Shown piece after piece: positions 26,855 to 36,680 of a stretch of 64,000 nt of DNA (position 1 is the stretch's first letter; every line of letters starts with the position of its first letter). Source of the stretch: Flavobacterium piscinae (GTDB taxonomy: Bacteria > Bacteroidota > Bacteroidia > Flavobacteriales > Flavobacteriaceae). The DNA lies in the NCBI RefSeq assembly GCF_004122145.1, contig NZ_SBKQ01000013.1, positions 1 through 64,000 on the forward strand. Reading direction: 5' to 3'. Both the position numbers and the translations under genes were made by a program. Below the pieces are notes generated by a model. That model ran no database searches. It was not told the origin of the DNA and saw nothing but the letters and a program-made list of their open reading frames with translations.

Positions 26855-27991
26855 ATGAATAATCAAAGCCAAGTCATTTTATCGTTAGGAAGCAATTTAG
26901 GTAACCGTCTGGAAAACATTCGGTTGGCTATAAAACTTATTCATCATACGATAGCTACGGTAGTCAAAGTTTCATCGCTATACGAAACCCCTTCGTGGGG
27001 TTTTGATGCTGAACCGTTTTATAACTGTGCATTAGTCTTGCAAACTTCTAAAAATGCCGAACAAATTTTAGACGAAGTTTTAGAACTCGAAACCAAATTA
27101 GGAAGAGTCCGAAATAAAAAAGAAGGCTATCAACCCAGACTAATTGATATTGATGTGATTACATATAATGAAGAAATCATCAATACCGAAAAATTGCAGG
27201 TGCCTCATCCGCATATGCAAAACAGAAAGTTTGTATTGTTGCCTATGCGTGATTTGAATTTGGATTGGAGGCACCCAATTTTACAAAAATATTTGCCGGA
27301 ACTAGTTGCTTTGGCAGAAGATAAAAGCAATTGCAAAGTAGTTCAAAAGTTAGAAGCACCATTAGACAAAATAAAACTTCAACAATTTAATTATATTGCG
27401 ATTGAAGGAAATATTGGAGCAGGAAAAACGACTTTATCAACCAAAATTTCAGAGGATTTTAATGCCAAATTAGTGTTGGAACGCTTTGCCGATAATCCGT
27501 TTTTACCAAAATTTTATGAAGACCAAAGTCGGTATGCTTTTCCTTTGGAAATGTCTTTTTTGGCCGACAGATACCAACAATTATCGGATGATTTAGCTCA
27601 ATTTGATTTGTTTAAAGATTTCATTGTAGCGGATTATCATATTTTTAAATCATTAATTTTCGCAAAAGTTACCTTGGCGGAAGATGAATTCAGACTATAT
27701 AAAACGATGTTTGATATTATTCATAAAGAGATGCCAAAGCCCGATTTATATGTGTATTTATATCAAAACACAGAGCAACTTTTAGAAAACATCAAAAAAA
27801 GAGGCAGAAGTTATGAAATGCAAATTCCGGCAGAATATTTAGAAAAAATTAATCAGGGTTATTTGGATTTCATCAAAACGCAAACCAATTTAAATGTATT
27901 GATTATCGATGTTTCCGACAAAGATTTTGTAAACAATCAGGAAGATTATATTTTTATTTTAGACGAAATAGAGAAGAAAATTGCCGAATAA
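26855..27991 (+). CDS. folK: Fused FolK (HPPK) - deoxynucleoside kinase
   Basis: This encodes 378 residues. Residues 1-160 are 6-hydroxymethyl-7,8-dihydropterin pyrophosphokinase: ILSLGSNLGNR at the N-terminus, RLIDIDVITY with Asp98 and Asp100 for magnesium, and VPHPHMQNRKFVL. Residues 178-378 are a deoxynucleoside kinase: P-loop GNIGAGKT at 185-192, LVLERFADNPFL and KKRGRSYE lid. The first half feeds folate synthesis, the second salvages deoxynucleosides. The reading frame is continuous. The stop lies one base from the convergent cargo gene. Confidence 0.93.
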   Translation: MNNQSQVILSLGSNLGNRLENIRLAIKLIHHTIATVVKVSSLYETPSWGFDAEPFYNCALVLQTSKNAEQILDEVLELETKLGRVRNKKEGYQPRLIDIDVITYNEEIINTEKLQVPHPHMQNRKFVLLPMRDLNLDWRHPILQKYLPELVALAEDKSNCKVVQKLEAPLDKIKLQQFNYIAIEGNIGAGKTTLSTKISEDFNAKLVLERFADNPFLPKFYEDQSRYAFPLEMSFLADRYQQLSDDLAQFDLFKDFIVADYHIFKSLIFAKVTLAEDEFRLYKTMFDIIHKEMPKPDLYVYLYQNTEQLLENIKKRGRSYEMQIPAEYLEKINQGYLDFIKTQTNLNVLIIDVSDKDFVNNQEDYIFILDEIEKKIAE

Positions 27992-27992
27992 A

Positions 27993-30128
27993 TTATCTTT
28001 TGAGTGAAAAATGTCCTTTTCGTTCCGGTGTAGCATTGTCAATTTTCAAAACATACCAATAATCATCAGCCGGGAGATTTTCACCTTCAAAAGTTCCATC
28101 CCAAAACGGATTACTTGGACCAATTTGTTTGATTAATTTTCCATAACGGTTAAAAATGGAGAGGGAAGAATTTAGATAAAATTCCATCCCTTTCAAATAA
28201 AAAACATCATTTTGACCATCACTGTTTGGAGTGAAAAAGGGAGGAACCAAAAGCACCACAAAGTTTTCCTCGTCAGAATAACCACAATTGTTGATTTTCT
28301 CTCGAACATAAGCCGTGTATAATCCACCTTCGCCAACGGTAAATAAATTTGAATCTTGGTATGTGAACCCATCGATTGAATATTCATACTCACCATTTCC
28401 GGAGGTAATTATTTCAACTGAATTGTCTTTTACAACAATTGTTTCAATCACCGGAATATCATATTGAACGATGGTAAAGTTTTTTGTTTTAGAACAATTT
28501 CCTGCTTCCAAAGAAGTTACGACAACGGAATAATTGGCATTGTTATTTACTTGAATGGTTTGCGAACTTTCTCCGGTTGACCATAGATAGGTGGCGTTTG
28601 AAACACCTGCATCTAAAGTAATGTTTGTCCCTTCGCAAAGTGTAACGGTTTCATCTTCCACCTCCGGCAAATCATAAACCAAAACATTAATTGGAATTCT
28701 ATTTCCTGATGAGCAGCCATTATTAATTGCTTCAGCATAAAAAGTAGTATCTTCAGAAAGAATTGGAGTAGTGAATGATGTACCTGCTCCCAAACTAGTT
28801 CCTCCAATAGCATCTGCATACCAATTAATTGTACCGGCAGTTGTAGAAGCTGTTAATACAGTAGAATTTTCTCCACAAACCGGATTTGGTTCAACAATTG
28901 TAATCGTTGGAATTTGATTTACAGTTGCCGTTATTGCCGTCCTTGTTCCGGTTGTACAACCTATTTCAAATGCATCGACATAGTAAGTTGTAGTTTCAGT
29001 TAAATTTGGTGTAGTGAAGCTGTTACCGGTAGCCAAAGGTGTTCCTCCGGTTGGAGTTGCATACCATTTGATTGTCCCAGCTGAAGCATTGGCAGTTAGA
29101 GTTACGGAACCTTCTCCACATAAAGATTGACTAGTAGTTGAAGTGATATTCGGAATAGTAATGGATGTACTTGTAGAGATTTGTAAAACTGGATCGCCGG
29201 GCATTCCACCATATTCTACAATATATCCCTTGGGTTGATAATCGCCACTGGCTTCACCCGTATTGGATAAATCATTCCAAGAACCTAGAATCCCAACTCC
29301 GGGAGCAGTTATGTGAGCATAATCTTCATCCCCAATATTGTTTGGTTCTCCATTGTTCCAATTAGCATAACTGGGAGTAGAACCATTAATACCACCATTC
29401 CAAAAAACAGTACCGTTCTCAGGTCCGGACATCCATCGCCAAACACCTTCATTTGCTTCATCACTTCCACCAATCCATCCGGCACCGGCTGACTGTTCTC
29501 CCGAAAGTTGAGCTTCATCAGCTGCTGTGATGGTGGCTAAGTAACCTTGTAAGCCATAGTAAGTTCGATTTGCGGCTGCTGTTCTTGCGTTATTCCAAGT
29601 AATACCTATGGAGGGTACAAACTCGTAATAATGCCCATTGGAAGGGAGATAATTCGCCTGACCAACCGTAATGGAAAATGTTCTAACTCCGGTTGGATTT
29701 GGTGATGAATTTGAATAGACAACATCTTCAATAGCCGCAATTAAATCAGTATATGTGGGTTGTCCTGCAGAACCGGTTAGGGTTAGTTTTCCAGTTAGTG
29801 CATCCCAACTAAAAACAATAGCAGGATGTGTTCCGGTTAAAGTCAATACGTCTTGACCATTCACATAACCGGATGAAATTTGAATATAAATCGCATCAAT
29901 TCCTGTGTCATCGGGATCAGTGATGGACATGTTGGTCACAATATTTAATTGAGAACCCGGACAATATACTTGATTCCCTGTAGCAATTAAAATGGGAGCA
30001 TCATTTAAAAGTGTAGGTTTCTTTTCTTCAATTTTTAGAGATAAATTTTTATCAACCAAAAATGAAAAAAAGCTTGAGCACAAAAAAAAGATGAAAAAGG
30101 AATTGCGAAACAATGAAAATCGATCCAT
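27993..30128 (-). CDS. T9SS type B cargo with C-type lectin and Ig-like domains
   Basis: This encodes 711 residues from the ATG at 30128, which begins a signal peptide (RNSFFIFFLCSSFF). It carries a calcium-type C-type lectin fold (about 165-295: GHYYEFVP, GLQGYLATITAADEAQ, GWIGGSDEANEGVWRW and WNNGEPNN), then two Ig-like repeats (for example GEGSVTLTANASAGTIKWYA), another Ig-like segment, and an ~85-residue type B C-terminal sorting domain (FFTPNSDGQNDVFYLKGME through HFSLKR). The lectin module suggests carbohydrate binding at the surface. It converges directly on folK-dNK. Confidence 0.92.
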   Translation of the reverse strand: MDRFSLFRNSFFIFFLCSSFFSFLVDKNLSLKIEEKKPTLLNDAPILIATGNQVYCPGSQLNIVTNMSITDPDDTGIDAIYIQISSGYVNGQDVLTLTGTHPAIVFSWDALTGKLTLTGSAGQPTYTDLIAAIEDVVYSNSSPNPTGVRTFSITVGQANYLPSNGHYYEFVPSIGITWNNARTAAANRTYYGLQGYLATITAADEAQLSGEQSAGAGWIGGSDEANEGVWRWMSGPENGTVFWNGGINGSTPSYANWNNGEPNNIGDEDYAHITAPGVGILGSWNDLSNTGEASGDYQPKGYIVEYGGMPGDPVLQISTSTSITIPNITSTTSQSLCGEGSVTLTANASAGTIKWYATPTGGTPLATGNSFTTPNLTETTTYYVDAFEIGCTTGTRTAITATVNQIPTITIVEPNPVCGENSTVLTASTTAGTINWYADAIGGTSLGAGTSFTTPILSEDTTFYAEAINNGCSSGNRIPINVLVYDLPEVEDETVTLCEGTNITLDAGVSNATYLWSTGESSQTIQVNNNANYSVVVTSLEAGNCSKTKNFTIVQYDIPVIETIVVKDNSVEIITSGNGEYEYSIDGFTYQDSNLFTVGEGGLYTAYVREKINNCGYSDEENFVVLLVPPFFTPNSDGQNDVFYLKGMEFYLNSSLSIFNRYGKLIKQIGPSNPFWDGTFEGENLPADDYWYVLKIDNATPERKGHFSLKR

Positions 30129-30174
30129 TTTGTAAAAGTAATAATTAGTGAGCAAAAGAGTTGTTCACTAATTG

Positions 30175-30717
30175 CTAATTTTCTCCTAAAACTATTAGTT
30201 TCTTGAATATATCCCAAACCACAATTCCGGCACTTACGGATATATTCAAAGAATGTTTAGTGCCCAATTGCGGAATTTCAATCACGCCTTCACATTTTTC
30301 GATAGCTTGTTGTGAAACACCTTTTACTTCGTTGCCAAATATTAAGGCGTATTTTTTGCCTTTTTCAACCTCAAAATCATTCAGCATAACCGAATTTTCT
30401 ACTTGCTCAATGGCAAAAACCGAAATATTTTCTACTTTCAATTGGTCAATTACTGTCAACACATCTTTTTGATATTCCCAAGCCACAGTATCGGTTGCTC
30501 CCAAAGCCGTTTTGTGAATTTCTTTGTTAGGAGGAGTTGCTGTAATGCCACACAAAAAAATCTTTTCAATCAAAAAGGCATCCGAAGTTCTGAAAACAGA
30601 ACCAATATTGTGCAAACTTCTAATATCATCTAAAACAATGATAATGGGTGTTTTTTGAGCTTGTTTAAACTCTTCAATATTTTTACGCTCCAGTTCAGAA
30701 TTGGCTAATTTTCTCAT
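30175..30717 (-). CDS. SpoU/TrmH family rRNA/tRNA 2'-O-methyltransferase
   Basis: This encodes 180 residues, a minimal SPOUT knot protein. It transfers a methyl group from S-adenosylmethionine to the ribose of tRNA or rRNA. Motifs are LDDIRSLHNIGSVFRTSDAF (motif 1), IFGNEVKGV (motif 2) and IPQLGTKHSLNISVSAGIV (motif 3). The target nucleotide is not predictable. A -7 box lies only 4 bases upstream of the ATG, so the mRNA is short-leadered or leaderless. Confidence 0.88.
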   Translation of the reverse strand: MRKLANSELERKNIEEFKQAQKTPIIIVLDDIRSLHNIGSVFRTSDAFLIEKIFLCGITATPPNKEIHKTALGATDTVAWEYQKDVLTVIDQLKVENISVFAIEQVENSVMLNDFEVEKGKKYALIFGNEVKGVSQQAIEKCEGVIEIPQLGTKHSLNISVSAGIVVWDIFKKLIVLGEN

Positions 30718-30721
30718 TTTG

Positions 30722-30729
30722 CAAAAATA
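30722..30729 (-). promoter_or_regulatory. Promoter -7 box for the SpoU methyltransferase
   Basis: On the minus strand this reads TATTTTTG, 4 bases before the ATG at 30717, leaving almost no 5' leader. Confidence 0.5.
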
Positions 30730-30783
30730 AGTAATGAATTTGGATTTTTACATTTGATATTAAAATTGATTTTGTAATTGCCA

Positions 30784-30814
30784 TTGCCATTGAATTTTTA
30801 TTTCTGTATTTTTG
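30784..30814 (+). promoter_or_regulatory. Promoter of mutS
   Basis: TTG at 30784, a 20-base spacer and TATTTTTG at 30807-30814 match the Bacteroidota consensus. The possible start TTG at 30812 is part of the -7 box and is therefore unlikely to be the translation start. Confidence 0.75.
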
Positions 30815-30838
30815 AATCCTAACCAAAATAAAAGCACC

Positions 30839-33454
30839 TTGTCAGCAAAAGTCAACGCCGTAAAAGAACCAAAGGAAACTCCTTTGATGAAGCAATACAA
30901 TCAAATCAAAGCCAAATACCCTGATGCTTGTTTGTTATTTCGTGTAGGTGATTTTTACGAAACGTTTGGCGAAGATGCTGTTCGGGCTTCGCAAATTCTT
31001 GGAATTGTTTTGACAAAAAGGGGTGCCGGTTCTGATTCTGAAACCGCTCTTGCAGGGTTTCCCCATCATTCGCTGAATACGTATCTCCCGAAATTGGTCA
31101 AAGCCGGACTTCGAGTGGCAATTTGCGATCAATTGGAAGATCCAAAAATGACTAAAACTATCGTGAAACGAGGTGTAACCGAATTAGTTACTCCCGGTGT
31201 TTCCATGAACGATGAGGTATTACAAGCTAAATCAAATAATTTTTTAGCTTCTGTTTATTTTGGTAAAAAGCAAATTGGTGTATCTTTTTTAGATGTTTCT
31301 ACCGGTGAATTTTTAACGGCTCAGGGCAATGAAGAATACATCGATAAGTTGTTGCAAAATTTTAGTCCGAGTGAAATTTTAGTAACCAAAAATCATAAAC
31401 AACAGTTTAGAGAAGTTTTTGGGGACGATTATCACACTTTTTTTCTGGAAGATTGGGTGTATAATGAAGATTACGGAAACGAAGTATTGACCAAGCATTT
31501 TCAAACCAATTCACTTAAAGGTTTTGGAATTGAAGAATTGCAAGAAGGAATAGTAGCTTCGGGTGCCGTTTTGTATTATTTGTCTGAAACGCAACATAAT
31601 AAAATCCAACATATTACTTCCATTCAACGCATTGTAGAAGACGCCTATGTTTGGATGGATCGTTTTACGATTCGAAATTTAGAATTATACCACAGTACCA
31701 ACCCCAATGCAGTCACATTGTTGGATGTAATTGATAAAACGCTTTCGCCGATGGGTTCGCGTTTATTGAAACGTTGGTTGGCTTTGCCTTTGAAAGAGGC
31801 AGCTAAAATACAATCGCGTCACGAAGTGGTGACATTTTTAAAGGATAATTCAGAGGTTTTACAAAAAATTCAATACCAGATTAAGCAAATTTCAGATTTG
31901 GAACGATTGATTTCCAAAGTCGCCACCGGAAAAGTTTCGCCCAGAGAAGTGATGAACCTTTGTCATTCGCTGGATGCCATTATTCCAATCAAAACCTTGG
32001 CTTTGACAAGTACAAATGAATCGTTAAAAGCCATCGGAGATAGTTTGCATGCGTGTGATTTATTGCGTGAAAAAATCAAAACCACTTTGAATCATGATGC
32101 ACCCGTATCCATCAATAAAGGAAATGCTATTGCTAAAGGAATTCATCCCGAATTGGATGAGTTAAGAGCAATTTCCACTTCCGGAAAAGAATATTTAGAA
32201 GGAATCGAAGCCAGAGAATCAGAACGAACCGGAATTTCATCCTTGAAAATTTCGTTTAATAATGTGTTTGGCTATTACATCGAAGTTCGAAATACACATA
32301 AAGACAAAGTTCCTACGGAATGGATTCGAAAGCAAACCTTAGTGAATGCAGAACGATACATAACCGAAGAATTAAAAGAATATGAAACCAAAATTCTTGG
32401 GGCAGAAGATAAAATTCAACAATTAGAATCGCAATTGTTTGAGCAATTGGTCATTTGGATTGGCACCTACATCAAACCGGTTCAACTGAATGCTGCTTTG
32501 ATTGCTCAATTGGATTGTTTGAATTCATTTACACAATTAGCGATAGAAAATAAGTATGTTCGACCCATTTTGGATGATTCGTATGAATTAGAAATTACAA
32601 ACGGTCGTCATCCGATGATTGAAAAGCAATTGCCGGTTGGCGTACCTTACATTGCCAATGATGTTTTCTTGGATAGAGATTCGCAACAAATTATTATGAT
32701 TACCGGTCCGAATATGTCCGGTAAATCGGCCATTTTGAGACAAACAGCTTTAATTGTATTGTTGGCTCAAATGGGAAGCTTTGTTCCGGCAGAAGCAGTT
32801 CGAATGGGAATAGTAGATAAAATTTTCACCAGAGTAGGTGCGAGCGATAACATTTCGATGGGCGAATCAACGTTTATGGTAGAGATGAATGAAACCGCTT
32901 CGATTTTGAACAATATTTCTGAACGAAGTTTGGTTTTGTTGGATGAAATAGGTCGCGGAACCAGTACGTATGACGGAATTTCAATTGCGTGGGCCATTGC
33001 GGAATATTTACACGAACACCCAAACCGACCCAAAACGTTGTTTGCCACCCATTACCACGAGTTAAACGAAATGGAAGTTACGTTTGATCGCATTCAAAAT
33101 TTCAATGTTTCCGTAAAAGAATTAAAAGACACGGTTCTATTTATCCGAAAATTAGTGAAAGGCGGCACCGAACACAGTTTTGGTATTCACGTAGCCAAAA
33201 TGGCCGGAATGCCGCAAACGGTGATTCAAAAAGCCCAAAAGATTTTAAAAAAGTTAGAAAAAAACCATTCGAGTGAAGAATTATCGGGAATAAAATCATC
33301 AAAGGATGAATTACAACTTAGTTTTTTCAATTTGGATGATCCGTTGTTGGAAGAAATCAAAGAGGAAATTTTAAATATTGACATTAACACCTTAACACCG
33401 GTGGAAGCTTTAATGAAATTGAACGAAATCAAGCGAATGTTGACTAAAAAATAA
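30839..33454 (+). CDS. mutS: DNA mismatch repair protein MutS
   Basis: This encodes about 871 residues from TTG 30839. MutS recognises base mismatches and starts repair. The mismatch-reading FYE is at 39-41 ([11 protein letters not shown]), the P-loop GPNMSGKS at 623-630, then [12 protein letters not shown] and [10 protein letters not shown]. No ATG exists until 30887 (30812 lies inside the promoter), and starting at 30839 gives [18 protein letters not shown], the expected N-terminus; the ATG at 30887 is the alternative. Confidence 0.95.
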   Translation: MSAKVNAVKEPKETPLMKQYNQIKAKYPDACLLFRVGDFYETFGEDAVRASQILGIVLTKRGAGSDSETALAGFPHHSLNTYLPKLVKAGLRVAICDQLEDPKMTKTIVKRGVTELVTPGVSMNDEVLQAKSNNFLASVYFGKKQIGVSFLDVSTGEFLTAQGNEEYIDKLLQNFSPSEILVTKNHKQQFREVFGDDYHTFFLEDWVYNEDYGNEVLTKHFQTNSLKGFGIEELQEGIVASGAVLYYLSETQHNKIQHITSIQRIVEDAYVWMDRFTIRNLELYHSTNPNAVTLLDVIDKTLSPMGSRLLKRWLALPLKEAAKIQSRHEVVTFLKDNSEVLQKIQYQIKQISDLERLISKVATGKVSPREVMNLCHSLDAIIPIKTLALTSTNESLKAIGDSLHACDLLREKIKTTLNHDAPVSINKGNAIAKGIHPELDELRAISTSGKEYLEGIEARESERTGISSLKISFNNVFGYYIEVRNTHKDKVPTEWIRKQTLVNAERYITEELKEYETKILGAEDKIQQLESQLFEQLVIWIGTYIKPVQLNAALIAQLDCLNSFTQLAIENKYVRPILDDSYELEITNGRHPMIEKQLPVGVPYIANDVFLDRDSQQIIMITGPNMSGKSAILRQTALIVLLAQMGSFVPAEAVRMGIVDKIFTRVGASDNISMGESTFMVEMNETASILNNISERSLVLLDEIGRGTSTYDGISIAWAIAEYLHEHPNRPKTLFATHYHELNEMEVTFDRIQNFNVSVKELKDTVLFIRKLVKGGTEHSFGIHVAKMAGMPQTVIQKAQKILKKLEKNHSSEELSGIKSSKDELQLSFFNLDDPLLEEIKEEILNIDINTLTPVEALMKLNEIKRMLTKK

Positions 33455-33515
33455 ATCCTATCGATTTAACTTTCAAAACATTAGTTTTTGAATTGAAATT
33501 TTTTAAAAAAAACAC

Positions 33516-33545
33516 TTGTAAAAGTAAATATTTATAGTACATTTG
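33516..33545 (+). promoter_or_regulatory. Promoter of the tRNA-Gly/tRNA-Leu unit
   Basis: TTG at 33516, a 19-base spacer and TACATTTG at 33538-33545 closely match the Bacteroidota consensus. It lies about 50 bases before the first tRNA. Confidence 0.8.
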
Positions 33546-33593
33546 CATCCGCATTGCTCAACAAGCAGTGTTGTTCTTTAAAAAAACCTGTAC

Positions 33594-33666
<73 letters not shown>

Positions 33667-33681
33667 CTACTATCACATAAT

Positions 33682-33767
33682 GCTCGAGTGGTGGAATTGG
33701 TAGACACGCTGGACTTAAAATCCAGTGAACAGTAATGTTCGTGCGGGTTCAAGTCCCGCCTTGAGTA
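33682..33767 (+). tRNA. tRNA-Leu (TAA)
   Basis: An 86-base class II tRNA with the long variable arm of tRNA-Leu. The anticodon stem CTGGA/TCCAG carries loop CTTAAAA (anticodon TAA), and the T loop is TTCAAGT. The acceptor stem contains two G-T pairs. No CCA is encoded. It is 15 bases after tRNA-Gly and shares its promoter. Confidence 0.95.
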
Positions 33768-33768
33768 C

Positions 33769-33806
33769 AAAAGCTTCATTTGTTTTTCAAATGGAGCTTT
33801 TTTTTT
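33769..33806 (+). terminator. Terminator of the tRNA unit
   Basis: AAAGCT-CATTTG pairs with CAAATG-AGCTTT with a single mismatch (T opposite G), the loop is a T run, and at least nine T residues follow. Confidence 0.9.
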
Positions 33807-34023
33807 ATAGATTTTCTATATTTCAATTTTAAACTTCAAAATTGAAACCACATAATGGAACATAGTTTTTAAGAAGTTAAAAAATGGATTCTCTTAAAAA
33901 TCTAGAGAAAGTTTTTAAATATTGTCTTTCCTTACAAAGAAATTTGGATAAGCAATAATGACTTTAAGGAATAACCGTAAACTGTAACTGCGACTGAAAA
34001 CTAAAAAAAACTTCACTTTAAAG
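33807..34023. other. Gene-free stretch between tRNA terminator and lipoprotein gene
   Basis: No coding signal is seen. The stretch holds a perfect 10-bp inverted repeat TTTCAATTTT/AAAATTGAAA at 33821-33847, a weaker TTCTCT/AGAGAA pair near 33892-33912 and, near 33970-34000, a run of short CTG/ACTG words (AACTGCGACTGAAAAC) that resembles one at 42905. Confidence 0.6.
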
Positions 34024-34050
34024 CAAAAAAAATCCCGAACTAGTCGGGAT
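34024..34050 (-). terminator. Terminator of the small lipoprotein gene
   Basis: ATCCCGA at 34032 and TCGGGAT ending 34050 form a 7-bp stem with a five-base loop; on the minus strand it is followed by eight T residues. Confidence 0.85.
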
Positions 34051-34076
34051 GATTTTTTCTATTAGTTTGTTACTAA

Positions 34077-34286
34077 TTACTGAGCAGCAGGAGCTTCAGC
34101 AGGAGCAGCAGCTTCTTCTACAGCAGCAGCAGTATCAACAACAGCAGCAGCTTCTTCAACTACTTCAGTAGCAGTTTCTTCTACAGCTTCTGTAGTCTCT
34201 TCCATTGTAGCTTCAGCTTCTTTTTCTTTACAAGATACTACTGTTAAAGCAGCAACAAATACTAAACTTAAAATTACTTTTTTCAT
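34077..34286 (-). CDS. Small Ala/Glu-rich lipoprotein, hypothetical
   Basis: This encodes 69 residues. The signal peptide ends in lipobox VVSC (Cys19), so the mature protein should be anchored in a membrane. The rest is low-complexity and acidic (EETTEAVEETATEVVEEAA, then AAPAEAPAAQ). Both a strong promoter and a terminator flank it, so it is probably well expressed alone. No function can be assigned. Similar small lipoproteins are common in flavobacteria. Confidence 0.8.
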   Translation of the reverse strand: MKKVILSLVFVAALTVVSCKEKEAEATMEETTEAVEETATEVVEEAAAVVDTAAAVEEAAAPAEAPAAQ

Positions 34287-34323
34287 CTTACTAAATTATA
34301 AAAGGTTAATTATTAATTCGGAG

Positions 34324-34351
34324 CAAAGATATAAATTTTTTGATTCAACAA
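34324..34351 (-). promoter_or_regulatory. Promoter of the small lipoprotein gene
   Basis: On the minus strand TTG (34351 to 34349), a 17-base spacer and TATCTTTG (34331 to 34324) match the Bacteroidota consensus, 38 bases before the ATG. Confidence 0.75.
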
Positions 34352-34471
34352 AATATTTTTACTAAAAAAAAATAAAAAAAATAAATGTGCTGAATTTCAA
34401 ACGTTTGAAATCACTTTTTTGTGTAAAAATTAGTTCTTAAACCCCTTTTTTTGGTGGGTAATTTAATAAAC

Positions 34472-36631
34472 TTATTTTTTCTTTTTCTTTTTTTGTTTAG
34501 GATGAACAATTTTCATTTCCTCAATAAGGTGTTTAGCACCGGCATATTTGTCTACAACAAACAAAACATAACGAATGTCCACCATAATATTTCTGCAAAT
34601 AGCCGGATCATAATAAATGTCACTCATGGTTCCTTCCCATACCCGGTCGAAATTTAAGCCGATTAAATTTCCGTGTGCATCAATGGCCGGACTTCCTGAG
34701 TTACCACCGGTGGTGTGATTTGTTCCAATGAAATTCACCGGAAGTTTTCCATTTTCTGCATAGGGTCCAAAATCTTTGTTGTTATAGAGTTCAATTAATT
34801 TAGGTGAAACATCAAACTCGTAATCGCCTGGAACATATTTTTCCATCACCCCTTCTAGATAAGTTACCGGACTATAGTAAACCGCATCGCTAGGTGCATA
34901 ACCTTTTACTTTTCCATACGTTACTCGCAACGTGGAATTAGCATCAGGGAAAATTCTAGCTTCTTTCGGACTTAATTCCAAAATTCCTTTCATATACGTG
35001 CGTTGTAAAGCCATGTTTTTCAAATTGATTTCATCATACTTTGGCAATACATTTTTGTTGTAAGCTTCCGTTAACATTTTTACAAATGTAAATCCACTGT
35101 CTTTGTTTAAAGCTTCTAAAACAGTTTTAGCATCACCGTTTAACAACTCTTTAAAACTATTGTAACTCGTTAGTTTTGAAGTACTGAAGATTTCGGCTGT
35201 TTTTGCTTTTAAATCTTGATTCAGTAAACCTTCCGGTAAAAATTGTTTGGGTGATTTTGTAGCATATAACTCAACTAATTGCTCCATCACTTTTTCATCA
35301 ACTAGAGCATTGAAATCTTTGTATAATTCCTCAAAACCGATAATGAAATTCTCTTTTCGATCATTGAATGCTTTTTCTCCTCTTGCATGATAAAGATTTT
35401 CCAACTGAACCAAACGGTAACCAAAGCTTAATAATTCGGTATTACGCATGACCACTTCCATAAAATAATCACGGCTTAAAGCATAGGGAGCAATTTCTTT
35501 ATAATTTTTTTCAAATTCAGAAAGTAAATTGCCATATTCTGCTTGTTTTCCGGCTTTCGTCACTTTGTCCATGAAATCTTTTTCAAACTCTTTTTTGATT
35601 TGAACCGCATTGGATTTTTTCAACCCTTTGGTTTCGCCAATCCATTTTTTCCAATAATTGGCAACCGAGGCATATTTGGCGGCATATTGAATTTTAATGG
35701 CTTTGTCTTTTCGCATAAAACCATCTTGTATTTTCAAGGCTGCATCACGCACTTCAATCTTGGCAGGGTTTAATTCATTCACAATTTGTTCTACTGCAAC
35801 AGCCGGTAAATATTCTTGCGTTCTTCCCGGATAACCAAAAACCATGGTAAAATCATTTTCTTTTACACCGTCAATAGAAACGGGAAAGAAATGTTTAGGT
35901 GTATAAGGCACGTTGTCTTTTGAATAAGCAGCCGGACGATTGTTTTTATCAGCATAAATTCTGAAAAGTGAAAAATCTCCGGTATGACGAGGCCAAACCC
36001 AGTTGTCTGTATCCGAACCAAATTTTCCGATAGAGGAGGGTGGAGCACCTACTAGTCTCACATCTTTAAATGTTTCAACCACAAACCAAATGTATTGATT
36101 ACCATCATAAAAAGCTCTGATTCGGTTTTCTTGCCAACTTTCTTTTGGTAGCGAATTGGTTAAAGCTGAAATGTTCTCTTGAATTTTTTTCTGTTTGTCC
36201 GCTTCGCTTGTGAGCGATTGAGTGTTTTCCAACACTTTTGAAGTGACATCTTCAATTTTTACAATAAAAGTAACCACTAAATCTTCATTAGGTAATTCGT
36301 CTTCCAAACGCATGGCCCAAAAACCTTTTTCTAAATAATCGTTTTCAACGGTTGAATGCGATTGAATTTGTCCATACCCACAATGATGATTGGTCAATAA
36401 TAAACCTTTTGGCGAAATCACTTCCGATGTACAACCGTTGTTGAAGTGCGGCACAGCATCTTTCATGCTCGATTTATTGACGTCGTAGATGTCTTTGGCC
36501 GACATTTTCATGCCGAGTGATTTCATTTCATTTTCGTTCATTCCTTCCAAAAGTGACGGAATCCACATACCTCCTTGTTGGGCAAATGTTGAAATGGAAA
36601 GAAAAAGAATGAGTAAGCGTAGAAGTTTCAT
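34472..36631 (-). CDS. S46 family dipeptidyl peptidase (DPP11-like)
   Basis: This encodes 719 residues from the ATG at 36631, which starts a signal peptide ending STFAQ. It is a periplasmic serine exopeptidase removing dipeptides from the N-terminus of peptides. LLTNHHCGYGQ holds the catalytic His (81-84) and GGNSGSP the nucleophile Ser645. Arg663 in GLNFDRVWEG aligns with Arg673 of Porphyromonas gingivalis DPP11, which gives preference for Asp/Glu, where DPP7 has Gly. A Lys-rich C-terminal tail (KKKKKK) is unusual. Confidence 0.9.
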   Translation of the reverse strand: MKLLRLLILFLSISTFAQQGGMWIPSLLEGMNENEMKSLGMKMSAKDIYDVNKSSMKDAVPHFNNGCTSEVISPKGLLLTNHHCGYGQIQSHSTVENDYLEKGFWAMRLEDELPNEDLVVTFIVKIEDVTSKVLENTQSLTSEADKQKKIQENISALTNSLPKESWQENRIRAFYDGNQYIWFVVETFKDVRLVGAPPSSIGKFGSDTDNWVWPRHTGDFSLFRIYADKNNRPAAYSKDNVPYTPKHFFPVSIDGVKENDFTMVFGYPGRTQEYLPAVAVEQIVNELNPAKIEVRDAALKIQDGFMRKDKAIKIQYAAKYASVANYWKKWIGETKGLKKSNAVQIKKEFEKDFMDKVTKAGKQAEYGNLLSEFEKNYKEIAPYALSRDYFMEVVMRNTELLSFGYRLVQLENLYHARGEKAFNDRKENFIIGFEELYKDFNALVDEKVMEQLVELYATKSPKQFLPEGLLNQDLKAKTAEIFSTSKLTSYNSFKELLNGDAKTVLEALNKDSGFTFVKMLTEAYNKNVLPKYDEINLKNMALQRTYMKGILELSPKEARIFPDANSTLRVTYGKVKGYAPSDAVYYSPVTYLEGVMEKYVPGDYEFDVSPKLIELYNNKDFGPYAENGKLPVNFIGTNHTTGGNSGSPAIDAHGNLIGLNFDRVWEGTMSDIYYDPAICRNIMVDIRYVLFVVDKYAGAKHLIEEMKIVHPKQKKKKKK

Positions 36632-36680
36632 GTTATAATTTTTTAAAGTGGCAATATACAATTTTTGAATTTTTATTCGA

